Part shown: one piece after another, positions 7,131-16,102 of the stretch
How positions within the stretch are numbered: the first letter of the stretch is position 1
Layout: every line of letters begins with the position of its first letter
Source: Selenomonas sp. WCT3
GTDB taxonomy: Bacteria; Bacillota; Negativicutes; Selenomonadales; Selenomonadaceae
DNA length: 51,317 nucleotides
NCBI GenBank assembly: GCA_900100835.1
Contig: FNCM01000016.1
Span: forward strand, 1-51,317
Direction of reading: 5' to 3'
Translations under genes and position numbers: made by a program
Notes under the pieces: model-generated
The model's database searches: none
Seen by the model: the letters and a program-made list of their open reading frames with translations, nothing else
What the model was told of the DNA's origin: nothing

Positions 7131-8618
7131 ATGGAAATGTTATTGTCCGTTTGGGAGTTCTTCCAGAACAATATCCTGACGAAACCGGCCTTCTTTATCG
7201 GTTTTATCGTCCTGGCTGGTTATGCACTTTTAGGGAAAAAATGGTATGAATGTCTGGCTGGCTTTATCAAAGGTACTGTCGGCTATATGATTTTGAACGT
7301 TGCATCTGGCGGACTCGTCGGCAACTTCCGTCCAGTGCTGGCAGGTCTCAAGGACCGATTCGAGTTGTCGGCTGCCGTTATTGACCCGTACTTCGGTCAG
7401 GCAGCAGCCCAGGCCTCAGTAGAGAATATCGGCCGTTCCTTCTCCATGATGATGATGGTCCTGCTGATTGCCTTTACCATGAACATCCTTTTGGTACTAT
7501 TCCGTAAGTATACGAAGATTCGCACCTTGTTCATCACGGGTCATGTCATGGTACAGCAGTCTTCGACGGCATTGTGGCTCGTCCTCTTCTGCTTCCCAGG
7601 CCTTATGGACCCGCAGGTTGTGGTAATGCTCGGTATCCTCCTTGGTACCTATTGGGCAGTGGCCTCGAACCTCACCGTTGAGCCGGTGGCAAAGCTCACC
7701 GAGGGCGGCGGTTTCGCTACTGGTCATCAGCAGATGTTTGGTATCTTCCTGGTATCCAAGATTGCCAAGAAGATCGGCGATCCGAAAAAATCTTTGGAAA
7801 CCCTCAAACTGCCGGGCTTCCTTTCCATCTTCAATGAGAACATGGTGGCAACCGGCGTGCTCATGACCATCTTCTTCGGTACGATCATCACGATTCTGGG
7901 CCCGGACCTCATGCATCAGATCGATAAGGGCTTTGGCAAGAATCAGAACTTCCTGTTCTATATCCTTGAGAAATCCTTAAACTTCGCTGTTTACCTGACT
8001 ATCCTGCAGCTTGGTGTCCGTACCTTCGTATCGGAGCTCACGAACTCCTTCCAGGGTATCTCGGAAAAACTCCTGCCGGGTTCCGTTCCGGCCGTCGACT
8101 GCGCCGCAACGTATGGCTTTGGTCATCCGAACGCCGTAACCTTCGGCTTCTTGTTCGGTGCTTTTGGCCAGTTCCTGGCCATCATGGGTCTTATCGTTTT
8201 CAACAGCCCAATCCTCATCATCTCGGGATTCGTTCCGCTGTTCTTCGATAATGCAACCTTTGCTGTCTTTGCCAACCGTCTCGGCGGTATCCGCGCCGCA
8301 GCAATCATCCCATTCTGCAGTGGTATCATCCAGGTACTGGGTGGTGGTTTTGCCGCTTATCATTTCACGACGGGTAACTTCGGTGGCTGGCATGGCAACT
8401 TTGACTGGGATGCTGTCTGGCCCTTTATCGGCGTCATCATGGAGAACTTGCAATACGTTGGTGTGGTCGCTGTAGTCGTCCTGCTGCTGGCTATCCCGCA
8501 GATTCTCTACCAGCGCAACAAGGATACTTACTTCGTCATTGCCGAGGACTTTGATAAATACAAGGAAATCCTCGCCAAGAAACAGGGCGTACCTGTGGAT
8601 GAAGTCGTCATTGATTGA
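7131..8618 (+). CDS. ulaA: Ascorbate PTS EIIC permease
   Basis: Integral membrane permease that translocates and, with EIIB, phosphorylates L-ascorbate. 495 aa with about ten or more hydrophobic segments and a soluble C-terminal tail (YFVIAEDFDKYKEILAKKQG). Recognisable SgaT/UlaA features include VGNFRPVLAGL, VMVQQSSTALW and CAATYGFGHPNAVTFGF. It is slightly longer than E. coli UlaA. The flanking EIIA and EIIB genes complete the transporter. Confidence 0.92.
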   Translation: MEMLLSVWEFFQNNILTKPAFFIGFIVLAGYALLGKKWYECLAGFIKGTVGYMILNVASGGLVGNFRPVLAGLKDRFELSAAVIDPYFGQAAAQASVENIGRSFSMMMMVLLIAFTMNILLVLFRKYTKIRTLFITGHVMVQQSSTALWLVLFCFPGLMDPQVVVMLGILLGTYWAVASNLTVEPVAKLTEGGGFATGHQQMFGIFLVSKIAKKIGDPKKSLETLKLPGFLSIFNENMVATGVLMTIFFGTIITILGPDLMHQIDKGFGKNQNFLFYILEKSLNFAVYLTILQLGVRTFVSELTNSFQGISEKLLPGSVPAVDCAATYGFGHPNAVTFGFLFGAFGQFLAIMGLIVFNSPILIISGFVPLFFDNATFAVFANRLGGIRAAAIIPFCSGIIQVLGGGFAAYHFTTGNFGGWHGNFDWDAVWPFIGVIMENLQYVGVVAVVVLLLAIPQILYQRNKDTYFVIAEDFDKYKEILAKKQGVPVDEVVID

Positions 8619-8659
8619 TTGTAGAAATTCGTTTTGTGATTATAAAGGAGTGCTTCAAA

Positions 8660-8947
8660 ATGGCTAAATTGAAAGTTATCGCTGCATGTGGTTCGGGTAT
8701 GGGTTCTTCTCAGATCATCAAGATGAAACTCGAGAAGGTCTTCAAGAAACTGGGCCTTGATGCAGAAATCTATCATACGAATGTTGGTGATGCCAAATCC
8801 CAGGCCAACAACTACGATGTGGTGTTCTGCTCCGAGTCGCTGGTGGGCACCTTCACGGGAACCAAGGCTACGGTCATCGGCCTCAAGAATCTGCTGGCCG
8901 AAAAGGAAATGGAAGAGAAAATCCAGGCAAATATCGTCAATGGCTAA
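8660..8947 (+). CDS. ulaB: Ascorbate PTS EIIB component
   Basis: 95-aa cytoplasmic EIIB of the lactose/cellobiose-ascorbate type. The phosphorylated cysteine is Cys10 in AACGSGMGSSQ. The start is ATG 8660, 9 nt after AAAGGAG; an upstream in-frame extension to 8615 lacks a ribosome-binding site. It accepts phosphate from EIIA and hands it to ascorbate bound in EIIC. An intrinsic terminator follows immediately, separating the transport genes from the catabolic genes. Confidence 0.92.
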   Translation: MAKLKVIAACGSGMGSSQIIKMKLEKVFKKLGLDAEIYHTNVGDAKSQANNYDVVFCSESLVGTFTGTKATVIGLKNLLAEKEMEEKIQANIVNG

Positions 8948-8963
8948 TAGCTGAGAATCAGCA

Positions 8964-8995
8964 GGGCTGCTGCAAAGTGCAGCAGCCCTTTTTAT
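8964..8995 (+). terminator. Intra-operon intrinsic terminator after ulaB
   Basis: Perfect 10-bp stem GGGCTGCTGC/GCAGCAGCCC (8964-8988) with loop AAAGT and then TTTTT. It lies between ulaB and ulaE with no clear new promoter behind it, so it probably lowers rather than abolishes expression of the distal genes. Confidence 0.8.
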
Positions 8996-9023
8996 GCCTT
9001 TTTTGTGACTGGGGGAAGGAAAA

Positions 9024-9866
9024 ATGAGCAAATATCAGTTAGGGCTTTACGAAAAATCCATGCCCGGTGATCTGACCTGGGCGGAAAAATTACAGGCGGC
9101 TAAGAACGCTGGCTTTGACTATGTGGAAATGAGTATTGATGAGACCGATGCGAAACTGGCACGGCTGGATATGACCGATGGGGAGATTGACGAAGTTCGC
9201 GCCGCCATGCGGGCAACAGGGGTGCCCTTCCGTTCCATCTGCTTAAGTGGTCACCGCAAGTTCCCGCTGGGTTGTCCTGACATGCAGAAACAGGACCGCA
9301 GCCTCGATATCATGCAGAAGGCGGTGGCCCTGGCGGCAAAGCTGGGCATCCGCACGATTCAGCTGGCTGGCTATGATGTCTACTATGAGGAAGGCACGGA
9401 CAAGACGCGGGCAGACTTCCTGCAGAATTTGCGCAAGGCTGCCGACATGGCGGCGGCCGAAGGCATCCAGATGGGCTTTGAGACCATGGAGACGCCGTTT
9501 ATGGACACAGTGGAAAAGGCCATGGATTACGTGCGGCAGGTGGATTCGCCCTATCTCGGCGTTTATCCGGATTCGGGTAACATCACCAATGCCGCCCTGC
9601 TCTACGATGGCGATGTGGCCGCTGACCTAGAGACGGGCCGCGGCCATATCGTGGCCGTCCATCTAAAGGAAACCGTACCGGGCAAATATCGTGAGATTCC
9701 CTTTGGCACCGGCCATGTGGACTTCCGGAAAATCGTCAATAAATCCTGGCAGCTAGGGGTCAGACGCTTCGTCGGCGAGTTCTGGTATGACCCGCAGACA
9801 GACTGGCGCGAAGAACTGCAGAAAGCCAACGATTTCCTGCGTTCGTATTTGGATAAGGCAGAATGA
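9024..9866 (+). CDS. ulaE: L-ribulose-5-phosphate 3-epimerase, UlaE type
   Basis: 280-aa TIM-barrel epimerase of the AP-endonuclease-2-like superfamily that interconverts L-xylulose 5-phosphate and L-ribulose 5-phosphate. Typical segments are LGLYEKSMPGDLTWAEKL at the N-terminus, GFDYVEMSIDETD, GFETMETPFMDT (metal-ligand Glu) and VHLKETVPGKYREIPFG, which carries the later His and Glu ligands. The start has GGGGGAAGGA 5-6 nt upstream. It forms the distal part of the operon with the unknown 9882 gene and ulaF. Confidence 0.92.
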   Translation: MSKYQLGLYEKSMPGDLTWAEKLQAAKNAGFDYVEMSIDETDAKLARLDMTDGEIDEVRAAMRATGVPFRSICLSGHRKFPLGCPDMQKQDRSLDIMQKAVALAAKLGIRTIQLAGYDVYYEEGTDKTRADFLQNLRKAADMAAAEGIQMGFETMETPFMDTVEKAMDYVRQVDSPYLGVYPDSGNITNAALLYDGDVAADLETGRGHIVAVHLKETVPGKYREIPFGTGHVDFRKIVNKSWQLGVRRFVGEFWYDPQTDWREELQKANDFLRSYLDKAE

Positions 9867-9881
9867 GAAAGAAGGATAATT

Positions 9882-10931
9882 ATGTTCAATGTCAATAAAA
9901 AAGTAATCGGGGAACTGGAAAAATGCTATTCGCTGGCCATGCTCCACTATCAGGGCAAGGACCATTTCCTCTGCGCGGCGGAAAAGGTCAACAACTGCTA
10001 TCTGATAAGCCTGGAGGGGGAAATCGAGGAGACGGTTTGGGAAGGCCCCGGCGGCGTCATGACCATGGTACAAGTGCCGGGCACCGATGGCCAGTTCCTG
10101 GCTACGCGCAAGTTCTACTCGCCGAATGATTCCAAAGAGGCCTCGATTGTCGTGGTCACGCCGAAGGGCAAGAATGACTGGGAAGTGCGCACCCTCTGCG
10201 ATCTGCCCTTTGTCCATCGCTTCGACATCCTGCAGGCTGGCGGCAAGAACTACATCCTTGCCTGTGCTCTAAAATCCGACCATGAGTACAAGGAAGACTG
10301 GCGCTTCCCGGGCAAGCTCTTTGTGGCGGAGCTTCCTGATGACCTGTCGGCCTATAATGATGACAACCAGCTCCAACTGACGCCGATCAAGGATAATATG
10401 CTCAAGAACCATGGCTACTACCGCCATGTGGAAAAGGACGGCTCCACGAGCGGTATCGTATCCTTCGATGGCGGCGTGCTGCAGGTCTTCCCGCCCCAGA
10501 CGGCAGGGGATGAGTGGCGCATTGAGGAGCTCATCACCGATGCGGCCAGTGATGCGGTACTCATGGATCTTAACGGCGATGGCGAGGAGGAACTTTGCGC
10601 CATTGCGCCCTTCCATGGCGACACTGTCAACATCTACGAGAAAAAGGATGGCAAATTCGAGCTGGCCTACACCCATCCGGAAAAACTCGAATTCCTCCAT
10701 GCAATTTTCGGCGGCGCTATCTGCGGCAAGCCGACCTGGATTATCGGCAACCGCAAGGGCGACCGTCTGCTGCTGGCCTTCACCCATGGTGCTGATGGCT
10801 ATGAGGCCCAGGAACTCGACCGTGGCCGCGGCTCGGCGAATGTGCTACACTATGTCTATGAAGGCAAGGACATCATCATTGGCGCGAACCGCGAGACCAA
10901 TGAAATCGCGCGCTACGAGCTGACGGAATAA
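9882..10931 (+). CDS. Unknown FG-GAP/beta-propeller-like protein in the ascorbate operon
   Basis: 349 aa, not recognised as a characterised family. It has no signal peptide or membrane segment, so it is probably cytoplasmic. The chain is rich in short beta-like segments. It contains one FG-GAP-type calcium-loop signature, [19 protein letters not shown] (about residues 226-244), and repeated spaced patterns such as [19 protein letters not shown] and [17 protein letters not shown], consistent with a beta-propeller. It lies 15 bp after ulaE and 22 bp before ulaF with the same composition, so it is a genuine operon member. The operon lacks a ulaD homologue, but this fold gives no reason to call it a decarboxylase. 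Confidence 0.75.
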   Translation: MFNVNKKVIGELEKCYSLAMLHYQGKDHFLCAAEKVNNCYLISLEGEIEETVWEGPGGVMTMVQVPGTDGQFLATRKFYSPNDSKEASIVVVTPKGKNDWEVRTLCDLPFVHRFDILQAGGKNYILACALKSDHEYKEDWRFPGKLFVAELPDDLSAYNDDNQLQLTPIKDNMLKNHGYYRHVEKDGSTSGIVSFDGGVLQVFPPQTAGDEWRIEELITDAASDAVLMDLNGDGEEELCAIAPFHGDTVNIYEKKDGKFELAYTHPEKLEFLHAIFGGAICGKPTWIIGNRKGDRLLLAFTHGADGYEAQELDRGRGSANVLHYVYEGKDIIIGANRETNEIARYELTE

Positions 10932-10953
10932 TACCACCTTGGGAGGAAACACA

Positions 10954-11655
10954 ATGCTAGAAGAACTCAAACAAAAAGTCTACGAAGCCAATATGCTGCT
11001 GCCAAAGCACCATTTAATTACCTTTACCTGGGGCAATGTCTCGGGCATCGACCGCGAGAAGGGCCTGTTTGTCATCAAGCCGTCGGGCGTCGAATACGAC
11101 GTGCTAAAGCCAGAGGATATGGTTGTCGTTGACCTTGAGGGCAACAAGGTTGAAGGCGAGCTCAACCCGTCATCGGATACGGAGACCCATCGCATCTTCT
11201 ATAAAGAATTCCCGCATATCGGTGGTGTCGTGCATACCCATTCCCGCTGGGCGACGATTTTTGCCCAGGCAGGACAGGGGGTGCGCGCCTATGGCACGAC
11301 GCAGGGGGACTACTTCTACGGCGAGATTCCCTGCACCCGGGATATGACCGAGGAGGAAATCCAAGGCGAATATGAATACAACACCGGCGTGGTAGCGGTA
11401 GAGCGCTTCAAGAAGTACGGCATCAACCCCGACTACGTGCCCGCCGTTCTCGTCAAGAACCATGGCCCCTTCTGTTGGGGAACGGACTGCATGAATGCCG
11501 TCCACAATGCCGTCGTGCTCGAAGAAGTCGCCATGATGGCCTTCCACACGCAAATGCTTACCGGCGACCGCGACCCCATGCCGCAGGCCCTGCTCGACAA
11601 GCACTTCCTGCGTAAGCACGGCCCAAACGCCTACTATGGGCAGACAAAAAAATAA
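10954..11655 (+). CDS. ulaF: L-ribulose-5-phosphate 4-epimerase
   Basis: 233-aa class II aldolase-family epimerase (AraD/UlaF) that makes D-xylulose 5-phosphate for the pentose phosphate pathway. Zinc-ligand histidines are visible in [14 protein letters not shown] and probably at [10 protein letters not shown]. Substrate-binding segments include [16 protein letters not shown] and SSDTETH. ATG 10954 has GGGAGG 7-8 nt upstream; the open frame reaches back to 10939 without a better site. It is the last gene of the ascorbate operon, and the context favours the name ulaF over araD. Confidence 0.92.
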   Translation: MLEELKQKVYEANMLLPKHHLITFTWGNVSGIDREKGLFVIKPSGVEYDVLKPEDMVVVDLEGNKVEGELNPSSDTETHRIFYKEFPHIGGVVHTHSRWATIFAQAGQGVRAYGTTQGDYFYGEIPCTRDMTEEEIQGEYEYNTGVVAVERFKKYGINPDYVPAVLVKNHGPFCWGTDCMNAVHNAVVLEEVAMMAFHTQMLTGDRDPMPQALLDKHFLRKHGPNAYYGQTKK

Positions 11656-11714
11656 GCCTTCCCCTTTGGGGAAGGTGCCCCGTTAGGGGCGGATGAGGTA
11701 AAAAAGCCTCATCC
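11656..11714 (+). repeat. Triple-hairpin intergenic repeat, copy 2
   Basis: GCCTTCCCCTTTGGGGAAGG (11656-11675), GCCCCGTTAGGGGC (11677-11690) and GGATGAGG..CCTCATCC (11691-11714) lie in tandem. The order of parts and the GCCTTCCCC start match the minus-strand copy at the left end of the window. Confidence 0.55.
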
Positions 11715-11721
11715 TTTTTTT
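11691..11721 (+). terminator. Terminator of the ula operon
   Basis: 8-bp stem GGATGAGG/CCTCATCC followed by seven T residues (11715-11721). The T-tract runs into the stop codon of the convergent proC gene. Confidence 0.85.
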
Positions 11722-12502
11722 ATTGTTCCATGATAGCCTCAATCGACTTCACGCAGGCATTGCGGAAGCCGTTTTCTTCCAGTGCGGTGACGCCGCGGAT
11801 GGTGGTGCCGGCTGGAGAGCAGACGTTGTCTTTGAGTACGCCCGGATGCTCTCCGGTGGCAAGCTGCAGCTTGGCCGAGCCGAGAATCATCTGGGAAATC
11901 AGCCGGTAGGCGTCGGCGCGTTTCATGCCGTATTTTACGGCAGCATCGCCATAGGCTTCGATCATGAGGTCGACGAAGGCTGGGCCGCAGCCTGTGACAG
12001 CACCACCGATACCCATTTGGGAAGAGGGCAGTTCCTGGACGAGGCCGACGGACTCGAAGAGCTTCATGATTTCCGCGCGTTCTTCCGGTTCTAAGGAGTT
12101 GGTTTCTTCAAAGAGCAGGACACCTTCGCCCACCATGGCCGGGGTATTAGGCATGACGAACTGGATACGGGTATTCGTCTGGATGTGCTGTTGATATTTG
12201 GCATGATCCCAGCCGGCAGCCACGGAAATCAAGGTTTTTCCCTCAAGACAGCTGCCGAGGTCCTTGAGGACGGCTTCGATTTGGTAGGGTTTGCAGGCCA
12301 TGACCAGTGTGTCAGCTGCTTCAGCCAGTGTTCTTACGGACTCACAGGGAGTAAAGCCGATGCGCTGGCTGTTTTTTTTCAATTTATCCTGATTCGGGGC
12401 AAAGGCGAAAACCTTTGACCGGTCAATATTGCCGGATTGGATAAAACCGGCGGCAAGTGCCTGGGCCATGTTTCCCATCCCAATAAAACCTAGCTTGTTC
12501 AT
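11720..12502 (-). CDS. proC: Pyrroline-5-carboxylate reductase
   Basis: 260-aa enzyme that reduces 1-pyrroline-5-carboxylate to proline with NAD(P)H in the cytoplasm. The N-terminal Rossmann motif is GFIGMGNMAQA. The C-terminal dimerisation and active-site region contains TGCGPAFVDLMIEA and the P5CR signature around PGVLKDNVCSPAGTTIRGV. The start is ATG 12502 with AGGAGG about 8 nt upstream; the frame extends to 12550 without a ribosome-binding site. It is a single-gene unit, convergent with the ula operon. Confidence 0.94.
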   Translation of the reverse strand: MNKLGFIGMGNMAQALAAGFIQSGNIDRSKVFAFAPNQDKLKKNSQRIGFTPCESVRTLAEAADTLVMACKPYQIEAVLKDLGSCLEGKTLISVAAGWDHAKYQQHIQTNTRIQFVMPNTPAMVGEGVLLFEETNSLEPEERAEIMKLFESVGLVQELPSSQMGIGGAVTGCGPAFVDLMIEAYGDAAVKYGMKRADAYRLISQMILGSAKLQLATGEHPGVLKDNVCSPAGTTIRGVTALEENGFRNACVKSIEAIMEQ

Positions 12503-12747
12503 GGTAGAATCCTCCTGATTGTAATGGTGATGTTTTATGTAAATAGACAAATATGCATTAAACGATTCCTATTTTACACTATTTTTCCAGGTTGCGCCAC
12601 TATTGCTTGTTGCATCATGAAGTGGGGAAAGATACAGGAAGCAGGAATATTCTTTCGAAATGTAGAATTAATGGGCAGGGAAAGGGAAAAGGGGAAATGG
12701 TGGCTATCAGAAGGAAGAGAAAATATACGCATGAGGAGGCTGGCTAT

Positions 12748-13332
12748 ATGATTCCATGGGAAGAGAAGCTTAGTATTTGGCGTGGGATGCCAACGGAAAC
12801 CGCCGAAGAAATCCTTTGGGCGGACAATTACTACCGGGAAGAGTTAGTGCCGCTGGCGTTGAAGCGTTTTGCCAAACGGTATGAAAATAAGCAGTTTCCG
12901 GATTATTACGGTATGATTCTGCTTTTGGGCAGCAGTTGGGAGGATCTGGCCTTTAATGTTGGCCTGTTGAGTCCCCAGAATATCCATGTGATTTGCCGGA
13001 AAGAGGATATGCCGGCTTATCGTCATTTGGTGGATAATCTCCAGCTTGAGGAGGATCGCTGTCTCTGTACGACGATTCCGGAAGATGGTGTTTCTGTGCT
13101 TTATCACGTGATAAAGAAACAGCATGATATTTGGGATTCCATGGGAAAAAGTGCCGTGGATATCACGGGGGGTGATGCCGTAATGCTTCCTGCGGCTGCT
13201 ATGGCGGCAGCGGTATTCGATATGGACGTATATCGTTTATCCTTTGAACGGGAGGCGAAAAGCCGGAAGCACAAGCCGGGAACCGAGCGGATGATCCGCA
13301 TCGAATCGGTGCAGCCATTCCTGGCGCCGTGA
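12748..13332 (+). CDS. CARF-like Rossmann-fold protein, stand-alone
   Basis: 194 aa counted from ATG 12748, which has AGGAGG 8 nt upstream; a longer start at 12697 with a weaker site is possible. After about 50 helical residues a strand-loop LLLGSSWEDLAF (near residue 58) begins a Rossmann-like fold. Later VLYHVIKKQHDIW leads into AVDITGGDAVMLPAAAMAA, with DITGGD at 138-143. That glycine motif after a strand is characteristic of CARF domains of CRISPR-associated Card1/Can1/Csm6-type proteins (DxTGGT). No nuclease, HTH or HEPN segment follows, so it would be a sensor or ring-nuclease-like protein, or a relative with another ligand. No CRISPR genes are in the window. Confidence 0.6.
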   Translation: MIPWEEKLSIWRGMPTETAEEILWADNYYREELVPLALKRFAKRYENKQFPDYYGMILLLGSSWEDLAFNVGLLSPQNIHVICRKEDMPAYRHLVDNLQLEEDRCLCTTIPEDGVSVLYHVIKKQHDIWDSMGKSAVDITGGDAVMLPAAAMAAAVFDMDVYRLSFEREAKSRKHKPGTERMIRIESVQPFLAP

Positions 13333-13345
13333 CCAAAGACAAAGG

Positions 13346-13374
13346 TTGACACTCATGGATTACGGTGTTACACT
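13346..13374 (+). promoter_or_regulatory. trpS promoter
   Basis: TTGACA (13346-13351), 17-bp spacer and TACACT (13369-13374), just before the T-box leader. Confidence 0.75.
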
Positions 13375-13385
13375 TAAGAAGATAT

Positions 13386-13648
13386 GTAAACCGTTGAGGC
13401 GAGGATAACGTCAGTAACGCTTCTCCAGAGAGTCCGGGATGCTGCAATCCGGATGAAAAACGAGCTGGCAAATGGGTCGCTGAGGGCACACTGAAAGGCT
13501 GAGGCTGATTAGGCTGTGACGTCTGGCACGCGTGAGAGGCCGGGAGTATGATTGTACTCCGCTAAGCGCATGGCAATGATGCCATGAATCAGGGTGGCAC
13601 CGCGAAAGATTTCGTCCCTGGCAGTTTTCACTGCCGGGGACTTTTTTA
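13386..13648 (+). promoter_or_regulatory. T-box leader controlling trpS
   Basis: The hallmark T-box sequence AGGGTGGCACCGCG is at 13591-13604. It is followed by the terminator stem GTCCCTGGCAG/CTGCCGGGGAC (13614-13641, one G-U pair) and six T residues. Upstream lies a long stem I region with AGAGAGTCC at about 13429-13437. A TGG codon followed by G at 13473-13475 is the likely specifier; TGG at 13466-13468 is an alternative. Uncharged tRNA-Trp would stabilise the antiterminator and switch on trpS and probably the gene after it. Confidence 0.93.
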
Positions 13649-13679
13649 GTGCTCCGGCACAAAAGGAGCGTATTTAGAT

Positions 13680-14690
13680 ATGGAACAGAATCAGGAAGCA
13701 AAAAAAATCATTCTCTCGGGCATTCAGCCAACGGGCGTATTTACGCTGGGCAATTATCTGGGGGCTGTCAAGAACTGGCAGAAGATGCAGGAAGAGTATC
13801 AGTGCTATTACTTTATCGCGGACCTTCATTCGCTGACCATCCAGATTGACCCGGTAAAACGCCGTCAGCAGACCTTGCAGGCCTTTGCCCTGCTGTTGGC
13901 CTGCGGCATTGACCCGGAAAAAAGTCTGGTGTTCGTCCAGAGCCACAATAAATGCCATGCGGAAATGGGCTGGATTATGGACTGCGTATCCCAGTTCGGC
14001 GAGCTTTCCCGCATGACCCAGTTCAAGGATAAATCCACCAAGCATCCGGAAAACATCAATGCGGGTCTCTTTACTTATCCGGCCCTGATGGCTGGCGATA
14101 TCCTGCTCTATCAGGCTGATTATGTACCAGTCGGCGCTGATCAGACCCAGCATCTGGAATTTACCCGGGATGTGGCGGCTCGTTTTAACCATAACTACGG
14201 GGAAATCTTCAAACTGCCGGAGGGCTATTTCCCGAAAGCCGGTGCCCGTGTCATGAGCCTGCAGGATCCGACCAGCAAGATGAGCAAATCCGACGAGAAT
14301 CCGAAGGCGACGATTTCGATTCTTGACGATGAGAAAACCATCCTCAAGAAATTTAAGAGTGCCGTAACGGATAGCGAGGCTAAAGTATGCTTCCGGGAGG
14401 ATAAACCGGGAGTCAGCAACCTCATGACCATTTACTCGGCGATTACGGGCAAGACCATGGAGGAGATTGAAGCTGAATTTGAGGGCAAGGGCTATGGCGA
14501 TTTCAAAGCAGTTGTTGGCCAGGCCGTATCCGATGAGTTGAAGCCAATCCGCGAGAAATACGCTGAGCTTATGAACAATCGCCCCTATTTGGAAGAAAAG
14601 ATGCGGGAAGGCGCAGAACGCGCTACATATATCGCCCGCAAAACCCTTACGAAAGTCAAAAAACGCGTTGGTTTGTTGATGGAAAAATAA
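13680..14690 (+). CDS. trpS: Tryptophanyl-tRNA synthetase
   Basis: 336-aa class I aminoacyl-tRNA synthetase that charges tRNA-Trp. The HIGH-equivalent is TLGN within [16 protein letters not shown] near the N-terminus. KMSKS is at residues 200-204. [15 protein letters not shown] is the TrpRS tryptophan/ATP-site signature. Its length is typical. Control by the T-box leader just upstream agrees with the enzyme. The DUF815 gene follows after 10 bp, suggesting co-transcription. Confidence 0.97.
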   Translation: MEQNQEAKKIILSGIQPTGVFTLGNYLGAVKNWQKMQEEYQCYYFIADLHSLTIQIDPVKRRQQTLQAFALLLACGIDPEKSLVFVQSHNKCHAEMGWIMDCVSQFGELSRMTQFKDKSTKHPENINAGLFTYPALMAGDILLYQADYVPVGADQTQHLEFTRDVAARFNHNYGEIFKLPEGYFPKAGARVMSLQDPTSKMSKSDENPKATISILDDEKTILKKFKSAVTDSEAKVCFREDKPGVSNLMTIYSAITGKTMEEIEAEFEGKGYGDFKAVVGQAVSDELKPIREKYAELMNNRPYLEEKMREGAERATYIARKTLTKVKKRVGLLMEK

Positions 14691-14700
14691 GGAGAATGCT

Positions 14701-16020
14701 ATGTATCGCCTGACTTCAAAGCTTATCATTTATCGCAAGATAGAAAAGGACAGCATTCTGTTCAAATTGGCCGATATTTGTCGTCAGTTTGAGACGGGAA
14801 CGTATAATCCGGAAACGCTGTCCGAGGAAGTCCTGACGGAAATCACGCGGTTGCTGGATGTGGCTACCCGCTATGGTTTCAATGGCAACCTTTGGCATAA
14901 TTATTTGGCGTTCCTGCTGGCGACAACGGAAACTCCCTTTACCCTTGTCTGTGAAAAGCATGGTGCCAGTGAAGGCAGTGTGCAGAAATTTGCCCGCAGT
15001 GATTTAGAGATTTTCCGCAAGCTCTTGCATTATGATTTTGGCATGTTGGAGCGGGCCTTGGGTCTCGATTGTTTCCGCATTATCGCAAACTATCAGGCGG
15101 TGGAGAAAAAAGAGCAGATTTACAATAAGAGTGTCAGTGAAAAGGTTCGGGAGCTCAGCACTCAGATAGAGGAAGCCCAAGATGGGGCCGATATGTACCG
15201 TATCGTTACGGATTTCTATAAACGCTATGGTGTGGGCATGTTCGGCCTCAATAAGGCCTTCCGCGTATCCCCTGATATTGAGGTGACCGGGGAATTGTTG
15301 GAACCCATCACGACCACAGGGGATATGCAGCTGGACGATTTGATTGGCTATGAGAATCAGAAAAAGCGACTCAAGGACAACACCGAGGCCTTTGTGGCCG
15401 GACGCAAGGCCAATAATGTCCTGCTCTATGGCGATGCCGGTACCGGTAAATCCACGAGCATCAAGGCTATTCTCAATCAGTATTACGATCGCGGCCTGCG
15501 CATGATTGAGGTCTATAAACACGAATTCAAATACCTTCAGCGCATCATTGCCCAGATAAAGAACCGCAACTATAAGTTCATCATCTACATGGATGACCTT
15601 TCCTTTGAGGAGTTTGAAATCGAGTACAAATACCTTAAAGCAGTTATCGAAGGCGGTCTTGAGGTTAAGCCGGACAATGTGCTGATTTACGCCACCAGCA
15701 ACCGCCGTCATTTGATTCGCGAGACTTGGAATGACCGTCCCGATGTGGTGGATTCGGACATGCATCAGACCGATACAGTTCAGGAGAAGTTGTCCCTGTC
15801 GGCACGCTTTGGTCTGTCGATTGGCTATTTCAGTCCCAGTCGTCAGGAATTCTACGATATGGTCATCGAGCTGGCGCATCGTCATCCCGAAATCACACTT
15901 TCGGATGAAGAACTCCGGGCTGGTGCCATTAAATGGGAAATGGCTCATAGTGCCATTTCGGGACGCACGGCCCAGCAGTATATCAATTCACTGCTCAGTG
16001 CGGATAAAATAGAAAAATAA
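14701..16020 (+). CDS. AAA+ ATPase, DUF815 family
   Basis: 439 aa. A helical N-terminal half precedes an ATPase core with Walker A GDAGTGKS (244-251), Walker [13 protein letters not shown] and sensor-1-like [11 protein letters not shown], characteristic of the DUF815 family of predicted ATPases. The cellular role is not established to my knowledge. No signal peptide is seen, so it is probably cytoplasmic. It starts 10 bp after trpS with GGAG in the gap and probably shares the T-box-regulated transcript, although no link to tryptophan is evident. Confidence 0.85.
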   Translation: MYRLTSKLIIYRKIEKDSILFKLADICRQFETGTYNPETLSEEVLTEITRLLDVATRYGFNGNLWHNYLAFLLATTETPFTLVCEKHGASEGSVQKFARSDLEIFRKLLHYDFGMLERALGLDCFRIIANYQAVEKKEQIYNKSVSEKVRELSTQIEEAQDGADMYRIVTDFYKRYGVGMFGLNKAFRVSPDIEVTGELLEPITTTGDMQLDDLIGYENQKKRLKDNTEAFVAGRKANNVLLYGDAGTGKSTSIKAILNQYYDRGLRMIEVYKHEFKYLQRIIAQIKNRNYKFIIYMDDLSFEEFEIEYKYLKAVIEGGLEVKPDNVLIYATSNRRHLIRETWNDRPDVVDSDMHQTDTVQEKLSLSARFGLSIGYFSPSRQEFYDMVIELAHRHPEITLSDEELRAGAIKWEMAHSAISGRTAQQYINSLLSADKIEK

Positions 16021-16102
16021 CAGCAAAGAATCTAAGAGAATATCCATAAGGGTAAATTCATGAGGGATGTAGTTTATTCTAGGGATGGGAGTGGATTTTT
16101 GC

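Noticed and set aside
9882..10931. Calling the unknown operon gene ulaD
   Set aside because: UlaD is a TIM-barrel decarboxylase of about 215 aa; this protein is longer, beta-rich and has an FG-GAP signature.
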